Shown: positions 1 to 9,031, numbered from the stretch's first letter. The stretch: DNA of 64,000 bases from Streptococcus sp. F0442 (GCF_000314795.2 NZ_KB373316.1:186001-250000); one strand, 5' to 3'. The notes: a model not told the origin generated them from the sequence alone. Translations and numbers: made by a program.

Positions 1-36
1 TATCACTCACACTTTGTTGCGTTAGGAGGAAGACAA

Positions 37-1548
37 ATGAGTGAAAAAAAGAAAAAAGCATTTAAGATGCCTTCATCTTTTTCCGTGTTGTTAATCATCA
101 TTGCCATTATGGCAGTGTTAACTTGGATTATTCCAGCTGGTCAATACAAGGTTGACGATGGTGGTGCCATCATCGCAGGTAGTTATGAAGCTGTGAAACA
201 AAATCCTCAAGGGATTTGGGACGTCTTGATGGCCCCAATCAATGCCATGCTTGGTAAAGCACCAACCAGTGCAGCGATTGACGTAGCCTTCTTTATCTTG
301 ATGGTCGGTGGTTTCCTTGGTGTTGTGAACGAAACAGGTACCCTTGATGTAGGGATTGCTTCTATCGTTCGTAAATACAAAGGCCGCGAAAAAATGTTGA
401 TCTTGATCTTGATGCCATTGTTTGCCCTTGGTGGGACAACTTATGGTATGGGTGAAGAAACCATGGCCTTCTATCCACTTCTTGTACCTGTTATGATGTC
501 CGTTGGTTTTGACAGTTTGACAGGGGTAGCTATTATCCTCTTAGGATCACAAATCGGATGTTTGGCCTCAACCTTGAACCCATTTGCGACAGTTATCGCT
601 TCTGATACTGCAGGTATCTCAAGTGCCTCTGGTCTCTTACTTCGTGTGATCTTCTGGATCGTTTTGACAGGACTTAGCACATATTACGTGTACCGTTATG
701 CAGATAAGGTTCAAAAAGACCCAACCAAATCTCTCACCTATGCAACTCGTGAAGAAGATTTGAAACACTTCAACGTTGATAGTGGCGAAGAAATTCCTTC
801 ACAAATGAACAAGAAACAAAAACGTGTCTTGATCGTCTTCATTTCAACGTTCGTCATCATGGTTGCAGGATTTATCCCATTCAAAGATTTGGGTATTACA
901 TTCTTTGACAGCTTTAACGAATCTCTCCATAAAGTTCCTTACCTTGGTCAATTGATCGGTAATACAGATGCTCTTGGTACTTGGTACTTCCCTCAAACAG
1001 CTATGCTCTTTGCCTTCATGGGAATCCTTGTTGGTATCATTTATGGCTTGAAAGAAGATAAAATTATTTCATCCTTTATGAATGGTGCAGCTGACCTCTT
1101 GAGTGTTGCGCTTATCGTAGCAGTAGCACGTGGTATCCAAGTCATCATGAATGACGGTATGATCACTGCGACAATTCTTCACTGGGGTGAAGAAGGACTG
1201 AAAGGTCTTTCATCTCAATTGTTTATTGTTTTGACTTACATTTTCTACTTGCCAATGTCATTCTTGATCCCATCATCATCTGGTCTTGCCAGCGCGACAA
1301 TGGGTATCATGGCACCTCTTGGTAAATTCGTCAATGTACCAGGTAGCTTGATTGTTACAGCTTACCAATCTGCATCTGGTGTCTTGAACTTGATCGCACC
1401 AACTTCAGGTATCGTAATGGGAGCTCTTGCTCTTGGACGTGTTGACTTGAGTGCATGGTGGAAATTCATGGGTAAATTGGTCGTAGCGATTGTTGTGATC
1501 ACCATTGCCCTTCTTCTACTCGGAACTGTGGTTCCATTCTTGCAATAG
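37..1548 (+). CDS. arcD: YfcC-family arginine/ornithine antiporter of the ADI operon
   Basis: A 503-residue polytopic membrane protein of the YfcC / C4-dicarboxylate anaerobic carrier type, with about a dozen hydrophobic segments and a short basic N-terminus. In streptococcal arginine-deiminase operons this family occupies the arcD position and is taken to exchange arginine for ornithine; that role is inferred from family and context. A good Shine-Dalgarno (AGGAGGA, 25-31) precedes the ATG. The gene is followed after 17 nt by arcT and then convergent argR, the usual order in oral streptococci. arcABC should lie just outside the left edge. Confidence 0.88.
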   Translation: MSEKKKKAFKMPSSFSVLLIIIAIMAVLTWIIPAGQYKVDDGGAIIAGSYEAVKQNPQGIWDVLMAPINAMLGKAPTSAAIDVAFFILMVGGFLGVVNETGTLDVGIASIVRKYKGREKMLILILMPLFALGGTTYGMGEETMAFYPLLVPVMMSVGFDSLTGVAIILLGSQIGCLASTLNPFATVIASDTAGISSASGLLLRVIFWIVLTGLSTYYVYRYADKVQKDPTKSLTYATREEDLKHFNVDSGEEIPSQMNKKQKRVLIVFISTFVIMVAGFIPFKDLGITFFDSFNESLHKVPYLGQLIGNTDALGTWYFPQTAMLFAFMGILVGIIYGLKEDKIISSFMNGAADLLSVALIVAVARGIQVIMNDGMITATILHWGEEGLKGLSSQLFIVLTYIFYLPMSFLIPSSSGLASATMGIMAPLGKFVNVPGSLIVTAYQSASGVLNLIAPTSGIVMGALALGRVDLSAWWKFMGKLVVAIVVITIALLLLGTVVPFLQ

Positions 1549-1565
1549 AATAATGTAGGTGTTTC

Positions 1566-2900
1566 ATGAAAAATAGAATAAATGACGATGTAAAAGAGCA
1601 GTTTTTAAACTCGCTTCAAACCATCATTTCTTATCCTTCTGTATTAAATGAAGGGGAAAATGGAACACCGTTTGGACAAGCTATCCAAGATGTCCTAGAA
1701 AAAACCTTAGAGCTTGCTCGAGAATTAGGTTTTCAAACCTATATAGATCCTGAAGGATACTATGGATATGCAGAGATCGGTCAGGGGGAAGAACTCCTGG
1801 CCGTTCTTTGTCACTTGGATGTTGTTCCAGCCGGTGATTTAGAAGATTGGCAAACGCCACCTTTTGAAGCGACCATTGTCGGTGATTATTTAGTAGGCCG
1901 AGGGATACAGGATGATAAGGGGCCATCCCTTGCTGCCCTCTATGCTGTCAAGAGTTTGTTGGATGACGGCATCCAGTTTACCAAACGGATTCGTTTTATC
2001 TTTGGAACAGATGAGGAAACCTTGTGGCGCTGCATGAACCGCTACAATCAAATGGAAGAACAAGCAGAACTTGGCTTTGCACCGGATTCCTCTTTCCCTT
2101 TAACTTATGCTGAAAAAGGTTTGTTACAAGTGAAATTGCATGGTCCAGGTTGGGATGATCTTCCCTTACAGGCTGGTCAAGCTCTCAACGTAGTTCCAGA
2201 TAAAGCAACTTATGCTGGTCATCGTTTGGAAGAATTGCTCCCTGTTTTGGATCAAAGTGGGGTTCAGTATAGCCAAACAGAAAATTCTGTAACGGTTATG
2301 GGTGTGTCCAAGCATTCTAAAGATGCAGCTGAAGGAGTCAATGCCATTGTCGGCTTAGCGGAAAGTCTTTCTCTGATTCAGCCTCATCCAGCCTTGCTTT
2401 TCATCGCAGATGCCGTTGGAGAAGACGCGACAGGAGCAGCTCTCTTCGGTGAAATCAAAGATGAACCAAGTGGGGCTCTATCCTTCAACCTTGCGACCCT
2501 TGTGATCGATCAAGAGCAATCCGAAATCGGGATTGATATTCGAATTCCAGTTTTAGCAGACAAGGAAGCTTTAGTGGCTCGTCTGCAAGAAATTGCGGCT
2601 AGCTATCAGTTGGAGTATGAAGAATTTGACTATTTGGCTCCGTTATATGTGCCGTTAGATAGTCCTTTAGTCAGCTCTTTGATGGCTGTATATCAGGAAG
2701 AAACTGGGGACAGGACGCCAGCCATGTCTTCGGGTGGTGCGACATTTGCGCGGACCATGGAAAACTGTGTCGCTTTTGGCGCTCTTTTCCCAGGTGCAGA
2801 ACAGACCGAGCACCAGGCCAATGAACGAGCAAAGATTGAAGATCTCTATGCTGCAATGGAAATCTATCGAGAAGCGATTCAGCGCTTAGCGACAAGATAA
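1566..2900 (+). CDS. arcT: M20-family dipeptidase of the ADI operon (ArcT / PepV-like)
   Basis: A 444-residue M20 metallopeptidase, probably a cytoplasmic Xaa-His/PepV-type dipeptidase that supplies amino acids, perhaps arginine, from peptides to the deiminase pathway. The di-metal site is visible: H83 and D85 in LCHLDVVPAG, D116 in GRGIQDDKG, and E150-E151 in GTDEET. It starts 17 nt after arcD and ends in a strong bidirectional terminator shared with argR. In oral streptococci arcT is the last gene of the arc operon. The exact substrate is inferred. Confidence 0.85.
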   Translation: MKNRINDDVKEQFLNSLQTIISYPSVLNEGENGTPFGQAIQDVLEKTLELARELGFQTYIDPEGYYGYAEIGQGEELLAVLCHLDVVPAGDLEDWQTPPFEATIVGDYLVGRGIQDDKGPSLAALYAVKSLLDDGIQFTKRIRFIFGTDEETLWRCMNRYNQMEEQAELGFAPDSSFPLTYAEKGLLQVKLHGPGWDDLPLQAGQALNVVPDKATYAGHRLEELLPVLDQSGVQYSQTENSVTVMGVSKHSKDAAEGVNAIVGLAESLSLIQPHPALLFIADAVGEDATGAALFGEIKDEPSGALSFNLATLVIDQEQSEIGIDIRIPVLADKEALVARLQEIAASYQLEYEEFDYLAPLYVPLDSPLVSSLMAVYQEETGDRTPAMSSGGATFARTMENCVAFGALFPGAEQTEHQANERAKIEDLYAAMEIYREAIQRLATR

Positions 2901-2932
2901 AAAAGTTTGGAAACTTGCTTTCCAAACTTTTT
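2899..2932. terminator. bidirectional terminator between arcT and argR
   Basis: A-run, stem AAAGTTTGGAAA, short loop CTTGC, complementary stem and T-run. The symmetry lets it end both arcT (+) and argR (-); it overlaps the argR stop codon. Confidence 0.9.
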
Positions 2933-3401
2933 ATTTACTAAAGAAGAAGGGTGGGGTGAATTCTTTTAATTTTTCAAAGCAATCCAAAGCTCCTTGGTTG
3001 TCTTCGCAGATGACCAAACAGACATCATCCCCACAGATGGTGGCTACGATTTGATCCAGTTCCAGTGCATCTAAGATAGCTCCAAAGGATTGAGCGAGTC
3101 CTGGAAGAGTTTTTACGACGACCTGGTTTTGAACGGGCCGCAACATGACTAAGGCATCTTCCATATACATCCGCAGGCGCTTTTCCCAGCGGGAAGGAGC
3201 GATAGTGTTCATAGCATAGTAAGAACTATCTCCTTCGTTTATCTTTACTAGGTTCAAGGATTTGACATCCCTTGAGAGAGTCGACTGGGTTACAAGAACT
3301 CCATTGGCCTCTAGGGCCTCTTGGAGTTCCTGCTGAGTGTGAATGCGACGCTCAGAAATGATGGAACGGATCAAGCGGTGGCGACTTTCGATTTTATTCA
3401 T
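2931..3401 (-). CDS. argR: ArgR/ArcR-family arginine-responsive repressor
   Basis: A 156-residue ArgR-family regulator. The N-terminal winged helix is recognisable ([14 protein letters not shown], then [11 protein letters not shown]), and the C-terminal arginine-binding, hexamerising domain carries the [11 protein letters not shown] segment. It would bind ARG boxes of arginine metabolic genes when charged with arginine, and here sits beside the arc operon, as ArcR does in S. gordonii and relatives. It is transcribed with queA upstream (11-nt gap) and has a GGAGG Shine-Dalgarno. Several ArgR paralogues exist in streptococci, so the ArcR subtype is inferred from position. Confidence 0.88.
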   Translation of the reverse strand: MNKIESRHRLIRSIISERRIHTQQELQEALEANGVLVTQSTLSRDVKSLNLVKINEGDSSYYAMNTIAPSRWEKRLRMYMEDALVMLRPVQNQVVVKTLPGLAQSFGAILDALELDQIVATICGDDVCLVICEDNQGALDCFEKLKEFTPPFFFSK

Positions 3402-3412
3402 GAGGGCCTCCT

Positions 3413-4441
3413 TTACTTGATGAACATAGCATCCCCAAAACTGAAGAAGCGGTAGCGTTCTTGAATAGCATGGTGGTATGCCTCAAGGGTTAATTCACGG
3501 CCAGCAAAGGCAGAAACCAACATGACCAAAGTTGATTTTGGAAGGTGGAAGTTGGTCGAAAAGGCATCGACAATTTTCCATTCATAACCTGGTTTAATGA
3601 AAATATTGGTCCAGCCGGAATCGGCTTGGATATCACCTGCAAATTTATTGCCAATCGTTTCAAGGGTTCGAATAGAAGTCGTTCCAACAGCTATGATGCG
3701 TTTCCCTGCAGCTTTTACCTGACGAAGGGTCGCAGCAGCCTCTTCAGAAAGTTGGTAAAATTCAGAGTGCATCTCATGGTCTTCAAGATTGTCCACAGAT
3801 ACTGGACGGAAGGTTCCTAGGCCCACATGAAGGGTCAAATAGACCAGGTGAACCCCTTTGGCTTCGATCTTTTGGAGTAATTCTTGGGTGAAATGAAGAC
3901 CTGCCGTTGGGGCTGCAGCAGAACCGTTTTCTTTAGCATAAACGGTTTGGTAGCGTTCGCGGTCAGCCAGCTTTTCATGGATATAGGGAGGAAGTGGCAT
4001 TTCACCAAGACTTTCCAAGACCTCTAAAAAGATGCCTTGATAGTGGAAGCGAACGATACGGCCTCCGTGTTCCAATTCTTCCTCGACGGTGGCAGTCAAT
4101 CGACCATCTCCGAAGCTTACGGAAGCGCCTACTTTTAATCGTTTAGCAGGCTTTGCTAAGACTTCCCAACAGTCATCTTGCGTATTTTTGAGGAGAAGGA
4201 ATTCGACGTGACCTCCGGTTTCTGGCTTGACGCCGTGAAGACGGGCAGGCAGTACGCGCGTATTGTTCATGACAAGAGCATCTCCTGGCTCCAATTCATC
4301 CAAAATTGCATCAAAATGACGATCTTGGAATTGCCCTGTTTTTCGATCCAGGATCAAGAGTTTAGAGGCATCTCGTTTTTCAAGAGGGGTTTGGGCAATC
4401 AGTTCTTCAGGCAAATCAAAGTCAAAGTCGTTGGTATTCAT
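3413..4441 (-). CDS. queA: S-adenosylmethionine:tRNA ribosyltransferase-isomerase
   Basis: A 342-residue QueA, the usual length. It transfers the ribosyl part of SAM to preQ1-modified tRNA to make epoxyqueuosine at the wobble position. Family segments seen are the N-terminal [25 protein letters not shown] near the middle, the LHVGLGTF motif, and the FNLP-like motif [10 protein letters not shown] near the C-terminus. A strong AAGGAG lies before the ATG. It lies between a 56-residue membrane protein and argR, all on the minus strand and close enough to form one transcript. No preQ1 riboswitch is seen upstream. Confidence 0.95.
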   Translation of the reverse strand: MNTNDFDFDLPEELIAQTPLEKRDASKLLILDRKTGQFQDRHFDAILDELEPGDALVMNNTRVLPARLHGVKPETGGHVEFLLLKNTQDDCWEVLAKPAKRLKVGASVSFGDGRLTATVEEELEHGGRIVRFHYQGIFLEVLESLGEMPLPPYIHEKLADRERYQTVYAKENGSAAAPTAGLHFTQELLQKIEAKGVHLVYLTLHVGLGTFRPVSVDNLEDHEMHSEFYQLSEEAAATLRQVKAAGKRIIAVGTTSIRTLETIGNKFAGDIQADSGWTNIFIKPGYEWKIVDAFSTNFHLPKSTLVMLVSAFAGRELTLEAYHHAIQERYRFFSFGDAMFIK

Positions 4442-4452
4442 TTGCGCTCCTT

Positions 4453-4623
4453 TTATAATAAATTTGTGAGTAGATAGATGGTTGTCCCGATAGCTAAAAG
4501 CATCAGGACAGTTCCCATCAAAAAGATCAGGACCTTGAGAATCTTTCTTTGGTGAATCAAGAAAGATAAGAGAAAGACAAGGAGTCCGATCAAAAAAATG
4601 ATGAATAATATTGATACAATCAT
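4453..4623 (-). CDS. small two-helix membrane protein upstream of queA
   Basis: A 56-residue, very hydrophobic protein with two predicted transmembrane helices around a short basic linker (HQRKILK). No family recognised. An upstream in-frame ATG (4630-4632) overlaps a perfect extended -10 box (GTGATATAAT, minus strand, 4631-4640), so I chose the ATG at 4621-4623, which lies only 7 nt after the -10 and would give a leaderless or near-leaderless mRNA. The stop is 11 nt before queA, so it probably leads the queA-argR transcript. Its function is unknown. Confidence 0.6.
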   Translation of the reverse strand: MIVSILFIIFLIGLLVFLLSFLIHQRKILKVLIFLMGTVLMLLAIGTTIYLLTNLL

Positions 4624-4630
4624 ACCTTTC

Positions 4631-4639
4631 ATTATATCA
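4631..4639 (-). promoter_or_regulatory. extended -10 promoter for the small membrane protein-queA-argR unit
   Basis: Minus-strand TGATATAAT, an extended -10 (TG-N-TATAAT) with only a weak -35 above it. The predicted start of transcription falls at or within 1 nt of the ATG at 4623. Confidence 0.6.
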
Positions 4640-4689
4640 CGAATCGACTTGAAAATGAAAAAAATGCCAGAAAAAGATAGCGGTGTCAC

Positions 4690-4718
4690 TTGACAAAAAT
4701 TGGTCTATACCATATAAT
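4690..4718 (+). promoter_or_regulatory. nagB promoter with embedded NagR-type operator
   Basis: TTGACA (4690-4695), a 17-nt spacer and TATAAT (4713-4718) form a consensus sigma-A promoter. The spacer ends in the palindrome TGGTCTATACCA (4701-4712), which matches the dre-type site of GntR/HutC regulators such as NagR and DasR. Binding here would block RNA polymerase, so nagB is likely repressed by NagR and induced by amino-sugar phosphates; nagR itself is not in the window. Confidence 0.85.
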
Positions 4719-4748
4719 AAAAGCATAGAGAAATAGGAGGTCTATCCA

Positions 4749-5456
4749 ATGAAAATTATTGAAGTAAAGGACCAAATTGAGGGTGGAAAAGTTGCCTTTG
4801 ATATATTGAAAGAAACTTTACAGGAAGGTGCGCAAACCTTAGGTCTTGCGACTGGAAGCAGTCCCCTTGAGTTTTATAAACAAATTCGTGAAAGTAATTT
4901 GGATCTTTCTAATCTAATCAGTGTGAACTTAGATGAATACGTAGGCTTGACAGGAGATGATCCTCAATCTTATCGGTATTTCATGGAGAAACATCTCTTT
5001 GATGCCAAACCATTCAAAGAAAGCTATCTCCCATCTGGTGTAGAAGAATCTGCCGATCAAGAAGTGATCCGTTATAACAAAATACTCGAAGACCATCCAG
5101 TAGACCTTCAAATATTGGGAATCGGACGAAATGGGCATATCGGTTTTAATGAGCCAGGAACATCCTTTGATAGTCAGACCCACTTAGTTCAGTTGGATGA
5201 CTCTACCATTGAGGCCAATTCTCGTTTCTTTGATAAGATCGAAGATGTACCAACTCAAGCCATTTCGATGGGGATTGCCAATATCTTAGCTGCGAAATCA
5301 ATTGTCTTGTTTGCCTATGGGGAATCGAAAGCCCAAGCGATCAAAGGTACGGTAGAGGGTGAAAGGACAGAAAAAGTGCCAGCTAGTGCCCTTCAAGGCC
5401 ATCCAAATGTGACCATTATTGCGGATAAGGAAGCTTTGAGCTTGTTAAGTCGATAA
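4749..5456 (+). CDS. nagB: glucosamine-6-phosphate deaminase
   Basis: A 235-residue NagB of the short Gram-positive type. It converts glucosamine-6-phosphate to fructose-6-phosphate and ammonia, opposing GlmS. Motifs: the phosphate-binding ATGSSP near residue 35, the catalytic-loop LDEYVGL (D62), and [14 protein letters not shown] with the active-site histidine. It has the Shine-Dalgarno AGGAGG and stands alone between its own promoter/operator and a terminator. Single-gene control by NagR is the pattern known in streptococci. Confidence 0.95.
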   Translation: MKIIEVKDQIEGGKVAFDILKETLQEGAQTLGLATGSSPLEFYKQIRESNLDLSNLISVNLDEYVGLTGDDPQSYRYFMEKHLFDAKPFKESYLPSGVEESADQEVIRYNKILEDHPVDLQILGIGRNGHIGFNEPGTSFDSQTHLVQLDDSTIEANSRFFDKIEDVPTQAISMGIANILAAKSIVLFAYGESKAQAIKGTVEGERTEKVPASALQGHPNVTIIADKEALSLLSR

Positions 5457-5464
5457 AAAACAGG

Positions 5465-5502
5465 ACCTATCGCCGATTTATTCGGGCCAGATAGGTTTTT
5501 TT
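5465..5502 (+). terminator. terminator of nagB
   Basis: Stem ACCTATC (5465-5471) with GATAGGT (5490-5496) followed by a run of seven T. Confidence 0.9.
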
Positions 5503-5515
5503 CTGCTTCAAAGTA

Positions 5516-5616
5516 TGGTACAATACAAGTAATTATCTGCTGGGATTAGCTCTTTTCATCTACTGGGAGACAAGAGAAAAGAGCATGAGGGCTAGAAGCT
5601 TGTTTCAACCTCCAGC
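5516..5616 (+). promoter_or_regulatory. extended -10 promoter and structured 5' leader of the dacA-type gene
   Basis: TG-G-TACAAT (5516-5524) is an extended -10. The roughly 110-nt leader that follows holds a strong hairpin, GCTCTTTTC (5549-5557) with GAAAAGAGC (5576-5584), enclosed by GCTGG (5539-5543) and CCAGC (5612-5616), with further pairing possible between. There is no T-run, so it is not a simple terminator. I do not recognise a known riboswitch class. Confidence 0.55.
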
Positions 5617-5644
5617 TGATTAGTCTGTTATAAAGGAAAAGTTT

Positions 5645-6991
5645 ATGATAAAAAAATATTTGATGTCTATTTGCCTCCTTCTGAGTCTCTTATGCCAGCC
5701 AATTCTAGCTAGTGCGGATGAGTTGGTGGATATGGCGCAAAAGATGTATCCAAATGACAATGTCCAAGCCATTAACCGTCCACATTCTTCGCTCATTATT
5801 GACGGCAATACGGGAAATGTTCTTTGGAAAGACAATATCGATGAAGTCAGAGATCCGGCCAGCATGAGTAAGCTCATGACGCTCTATCTCTTGTTTGAAG
5901 ATATGGCAAATGGCAAGATCAGTAAAGATACAGTGATCAAGGCGACCGCTTCAGATCAAGCGATCGGTAAGATCTATGAGATCTCAAATAATAATATTGT
6001 TGCTGGAGTAGACTATACCATTCCTGAGTTGATTACCATGACAGTGGTTCCATCCTCAAATGTATCGACCCTTATGTTGGCCAATCTCATGTCCAACAAT
6101 GATCCAGATGCTTTTGTTGAGCGCATGAATGCCAAGGCTAAGGAATTGGGGATGACCAATACGGTCTGGAATAACCCGAGTGGGGCGGCCATCTCCACCT
6201 TGCAAGGCTATTATCAGGTAAACAATTATCCAAATGATGCGGCCAACCAGACAACTGCGCGTGATTTAGGGATTTTGGTCTATCATTTTATCAATCAATA
6301 CCCAGATATTTTAAACTATACCAATCAAGCTCAAGTCACGGTCAAAAAAGGAACTCCGTATGAGGAAACCTTTGATACCTACAATTATTCATTGCCAGGA
6401 GCCAAGTATGCTTTGAAAGGTGTGGATGGTTTAAAAACTGGATCAAGTCCTCGTGGAGCTTTCAACTATATCGCGACCATCAAACGGGGCAATCAGCGCT
6501 TAATTGCTGTGATCATGGGGGTTGGAGATTGGGCAGACCAAGATGGGGAATATTACCGTCACCCATTTGGGAATGCCTTGATCGAAAAAGCCTATAAAGA
6601 TTTTGGCTATAAGAAATTATTGGATTCTGGTGTCCAGCAGATTGATGGCAAGACCTATACACTCGAAAAACCATTCTATGCAACGGTGAAAAAGGGAGCT
6701 AAAGAGCCCACACTTGCAGTAAAAGATGGGTATTTGACAGTGGATAATGGTCTCTATACTCTGTCTGAAGGAATCCGAGATGATATGAAGGTGGAAGAAG
6801 GGGCCAAGCCAGAGCTTGTCAAAGAAACAGAAAGTGGAAAAAAGACGACTGCCAAGCAAAGTAAATGGCTTTCGCTAGATCACTTCCTGATTTTGATTCC
6901 GATTCTCATTCTTGTCATCATTCTCTCGATTGAAAAACAAAGTCGAGATCGACGCAAAAGAGACGCCCAAAAGCGCTATTATAAAGATTAA
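5645..6991 (+). CDS. dacA: D-alanyl-D-alanine carboxypeptidase (class C low-mass PBP, DacA/PBP3-like)
   Basis: A 448-residue secreted and membrane-anchored penicillin-binding protein that trims the terminal D-Ala from pentapeptide stems. Signal peptide residues 1-23 (cut near LASA). Active-site motifs: S73-M-S-K76, S137-S-N139 and K264-T-G266. A beta-rich C-terminal PBP5-like domain follows, then a membrane segment (about 425-443) and a very basic tail (RDRRKRDAQKR), which is longer than a plain amphipathic anchor. Start chosen for the AAAGGA Shine-Dalgarno 8 nt upstream. Monocistronic: own promoter and leader, own terminator. Confidence 0.9.
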   Translation: MIKKYLMSICLLLSLLCQPILASADELVDMAQKMYPNDNVQAINRPHSSLIIDGNTGNVLWKDNIDEVRDPASMSKLMTLYLLFEDMANGKISKDTVIKATASDQAIGKIYEISNNNIVAGVDYTIPELITMTVVPSSNVSTLMLANLMSNNDPDAFVERMNAKAKELGMTNTVWNNPSGAAISTLQGYYQVNNYPNDAANQTTARDLGILVYHFINQYPDILNYTNQAQVTVKKGTPYEETFDTYNYSLPGAKYALKGVDGLKTGSSPRGAFNYIATIKRGNQRLIAVIMGVGDWADQDGEYYRHPFGNALIEKAYKDFGYKKLLDSGVQQIDGKTYTLEKPFYATVKKGAKEPTLAVKDGYLTVDNGLYTLSEGIRDDMKVEEGAKPELVKETESGKKTTAKQSKWLSLDHFLILIPILILVIILSIEKQSRDRRKRDAQKRYYKD

Positions 6992-6995
6992 GAAT

Positions 6996-7024
6996 AAAAC
7001 CTAACTGATTGTCGGTTGGGTTTT
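6996..7024 (+). terminator. terminator of the dacA-type gene
   Basis: AAAACCTAAC (6996-7005) pairs with GTTGGGTTTT (7015-7024), ending in a T-run. Confidence 0.85.
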
Positions 7025-7062
7025 GTCATTGTTCCATTAGGATACTTTTAGAAAGGATGTAA

Positions 7063-8235
7063 ATGAAAAAATTCCGTAATTCTTATGCAGCTTATATGCT
7101 ACTCTATAGTTTTTATTTTATGTCTACCTCCCTCTTTACGACCTTAATTTCTGTCTATTTGATGGGGAAACACTATAGTGCCACCCAAGTATCGACCCTG
7201 GTATCTGTTGCCTTTTTCTTATCCATGGTAGCCCAACCCTTCTTTGGGTATATCAATGAACGATTTGGAATCGTAAAAATGACAACCCTCAGTCTGAGCA
7301 TTATCATAGGTGGAGTCTTAGGTTTTCTTTGGGCTCCCAATCTCTTTTGGCTGACAGTTTTTTATGGAATCGTTCTAGTCTGTTTGAATGGAACAGCTCC
7401 CATGATGGAAGTTTTTGCAACGCAAAGTCCTTACGCTTTTGGGAAGATTCGCGTTTGGGGAACGATTGGCTACTCAGTTGGAGTACAAATAGCCGGCTGG
7501 GTCTATCATCAGTTTAGTCCCCAAGCAGTCTATTATACGGTCTTAATCACGATTGTCCTAAGTATTTTCTGTCTGAGTGCCGTTCGAATGAAGGAAAAAG
7601 AGACAGTTATAGAGAAGGAAAAAGAGACCGTTTCTATTTGCCCTCTTCTTCACAACGGTCCTTATCTCTTCTTTATTATTCTGATTGGCTTGGCTTCAGG
7701 GGTTGGTAATATCGGTCACACCTATATTCCTGAGTTGCTGATGGATAGTGGTCTACCGGTTCATATTGCCTCAACGGTTGTGGCTATCTCAGTTGTAGTA
7801 GAAGCTCCTTTGATCTTTTTCTCCGATCGATTCATGGACCACTGGCCTTTACGGGTTTTGATCGCTCTTCCAATCGGGATTATTTTCGCTCAATATGCCG
7901 TCTATGCTCTTCCAAGTTCTGTCTTCTTAAAAGTGCTCCTGACACTCTTAGCCAAGCATACGACAGGCATGGTTTTGGTTATGGTTTCCTTACGGTTTAT
8001 TGCCCAACAGGTGAAGGGGAAAGACTTGGTTCTTGCTATGGCTATTGTACAGGGGGCACGCTACCTAGGTACGATTCTATTACAACCACTGGCTGCACAC
8101 TTTATTGAATACGGCGGCTATCAACTTATGAGCCTCTTTTTAGCAGGAGTAGTAGGAATCGTTTTTGTAATGACCTTTGCTTTAAAAATGCCCCAAGGAA
8201 GATCTCACAGCCTTTTTGGTGGCAATGTAGAATAA
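7063..8235 (+). CDS. MFS transporter (sugar/nucleoside-type, LacY/NupG-like)
   Basis: A 390-residue major facilitator protein with about 12 transmembrane helices and a central charged loop (KEKETVIEKEKE). The general look (GYINERFG after helix 2, KIRVWGTIGYSVG in the middle) is that of the oligosaccharide/nucleoside:H+ symporter and PPP-family MFS group. The substrate cannot be told from the sequence. It has its own Shine-Dalgarno (GAAAGGATG) and a strong terminator, and no clear partner gene. Confidence 0.8.
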   Translation: MKKFRNSYAAYMLLYSFYFMSTSLFTTLISVYLMGKHYSATQVSTLVSVAFFLSMVAQPFFGYINERFGIVKMTTLSLSIIIGGVLGFLWAPNLFWLTVFYGIVLVCLNGTAPMMEVFATQSPYAFGKIRVWGTIGYSVGVQIAGWVYHQFSPQAVYYTVLITIVLSIFCLSAVRMKEKETVIEKEKETVSICPLLHNGPYLFFIILIGLASGVGNIGHTYIPELLMDSGLPVHIASTVVAISVVVEAPLIFFSDRFMDHWPLRVLIALPIGIIFAQYAVYALPSSVFLKVLLTLLAKHTTGMVLVMVSLRFIAQQVKGKDLVLAMAIVQGARYLGTILLQPLAAHFIEYGGYQLMSLFLAGVVGIVFVMTFALKMPQGRSHSLFGGNVE

Positions 8236-8271
8236 TTTATTTGCTAGAATTGTACGACTAGCTACAGAGGA

Positions 8272-8317
8272 ATTGGACAGAAATACTGATTTCATCGTGT
8301 TCTGTCCAATTTTTTTG
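8272..8317 (+). terminator. terminator of the MFS gene
   Basis: 11-bp perfect stem ATTGGACAGAA (8272-8282) with TTCTGTCCAAT (8300-8310), then seven T. Confidence 0.92.
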
Positions 8318-8342
8318 ATATTATCAAGAACTAGTAATTAAT

Positions 8343-8371
8343 TTGACAATCAAAGTATTCGATGATAGAAT
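8343..8371 (+). promoter_or_regulatory. promoter of the lipoprotein gene
   Basis: TTGACA (8343-8348), 17-nt spacer, TAGAAT (8366-8371) with an extended TG element (8363-8364). Confidence 0.75.
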
Positions 8372-8402
8372 GAGGTAAAATAAAAATAAAGGAGACCATT
8401 TT

Positions 8403-8978
8403 ATGAAAAAAATGATCTTATCGACAGCTGCTCTTTTGACGATTGTTTCCCTAGCTGCTTGTTCAAATAAGCAAGAAACAAAGAAGGAAACTTCAAATAG
8501 TCAATCAACTACTAAAGTGACGAGCAAATCTGCCAACACTTCAAAAAGTAAGGATACTTCAACAGATTCAGAAGATACTTCATCTTCTAGTCTCTTAACA
8601 GATGCTGAAATCAGTAAAGCAAAAACAGTTGGAGACTTCAAAAAGTTGTTTGCAAAATTAATGGATCAATCTGTATCTATTACTGAAGAAGCAGGTGCTT
8701 CTGTGACGGGTTCTGCAAAAGAGCAATACGATGCAACGATTAGTGCCTTGAAGCAAGGATTGGAAAACCAAAAAGATATCTTTAATGAAGGATTGGAAAG
8801 CATCGGTTCAGATAGCACTGTTGTTCCTAAAGAAGATCGTGAAGCTTTGATCGAAAGCTTGAAAGATGCTCGAGAAGAGTTGGAAAGTACTCGTAAAGAA
8901 ATGAAAGATATGCAGAAAGAATTGAGTAAATCTCCTGTTGCAGATGATGACAGTGATGATTCAGATTCTGACGAATAA
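8403..8978 (+). CDS. Ser/Thr/Lys-rich lipoprotein of unknown function
   Basis: A 191-residue predicted lipoprotein. Lipobox SLAAC puts the lipidated cysteine at residue 20, after a short basic-hydrophobic leader. Residues 21-70 are a low-complexity Ser/Thr/Lys/Asp linker; residues 75-175 are helical and heptad-like, suggesting a coiled coil; the tail is a run of Asp/Ser ending DDSDDSDSDE. No catalytic motif. It has its own promoter, GGAG Shine-Dalgarno and terminator. No family recognised. Confidence 0.8.
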   Translation: MKKMILSTAALLTIVSLAACSNKQETKKETSNSQSTTKVTSKSANTSKSKDTSTDSEDTSSSSLLTDAEISKAKTVGDFKKLFAKLMDQSVSITEEAGASVTGSAKEQYDATISALKQGLENQKDIFNEGLESIGSDSTVVPKEDREALIESLKDAREELESTRKEMKDMQKELSKSPVADDDSDDSDSDE

Positions 8979-8985
8979 TAGCAAG

Positions 8986-9012
8986 AAAAGGTTGGAAATT
9001 TCCAGCCTTTTT
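8986..9012 (+). terminator. terminator of the lipoprotein gene
   Basis: AAAGGTTGGAAA pairs with TTTCCAGCCTTT (one G-T pair), followed by T-rich DNA. It lies just before the putative competence box of coiA. Confidence 0.85.
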
Positions 9013-9023
9013 CTTATTTTTTT

Positions 9024-9031
9024 TTCGAATG
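9024..9031 (+). promoter_or_regulatory. possible ComX (combox) promoter of coiA
   Basis: TTCGAATG directly after a long T-tract, 23 nt before the coiA ATG. The streptococcal combox is TACGAATA with T-rich DNA upstream, so 6 of 8 positions match. Since coiA is a core late-competence gene, a ComX promoter is expected here, but the match is imperfect. Confidence 0.5.

Noticed and set aside
3402-4700. preQ1 riboswitch for queA
   Set aside because: No preQ1-I or preQ1-II aptamer sequence is seen upstream of queA or of the small gene before it.
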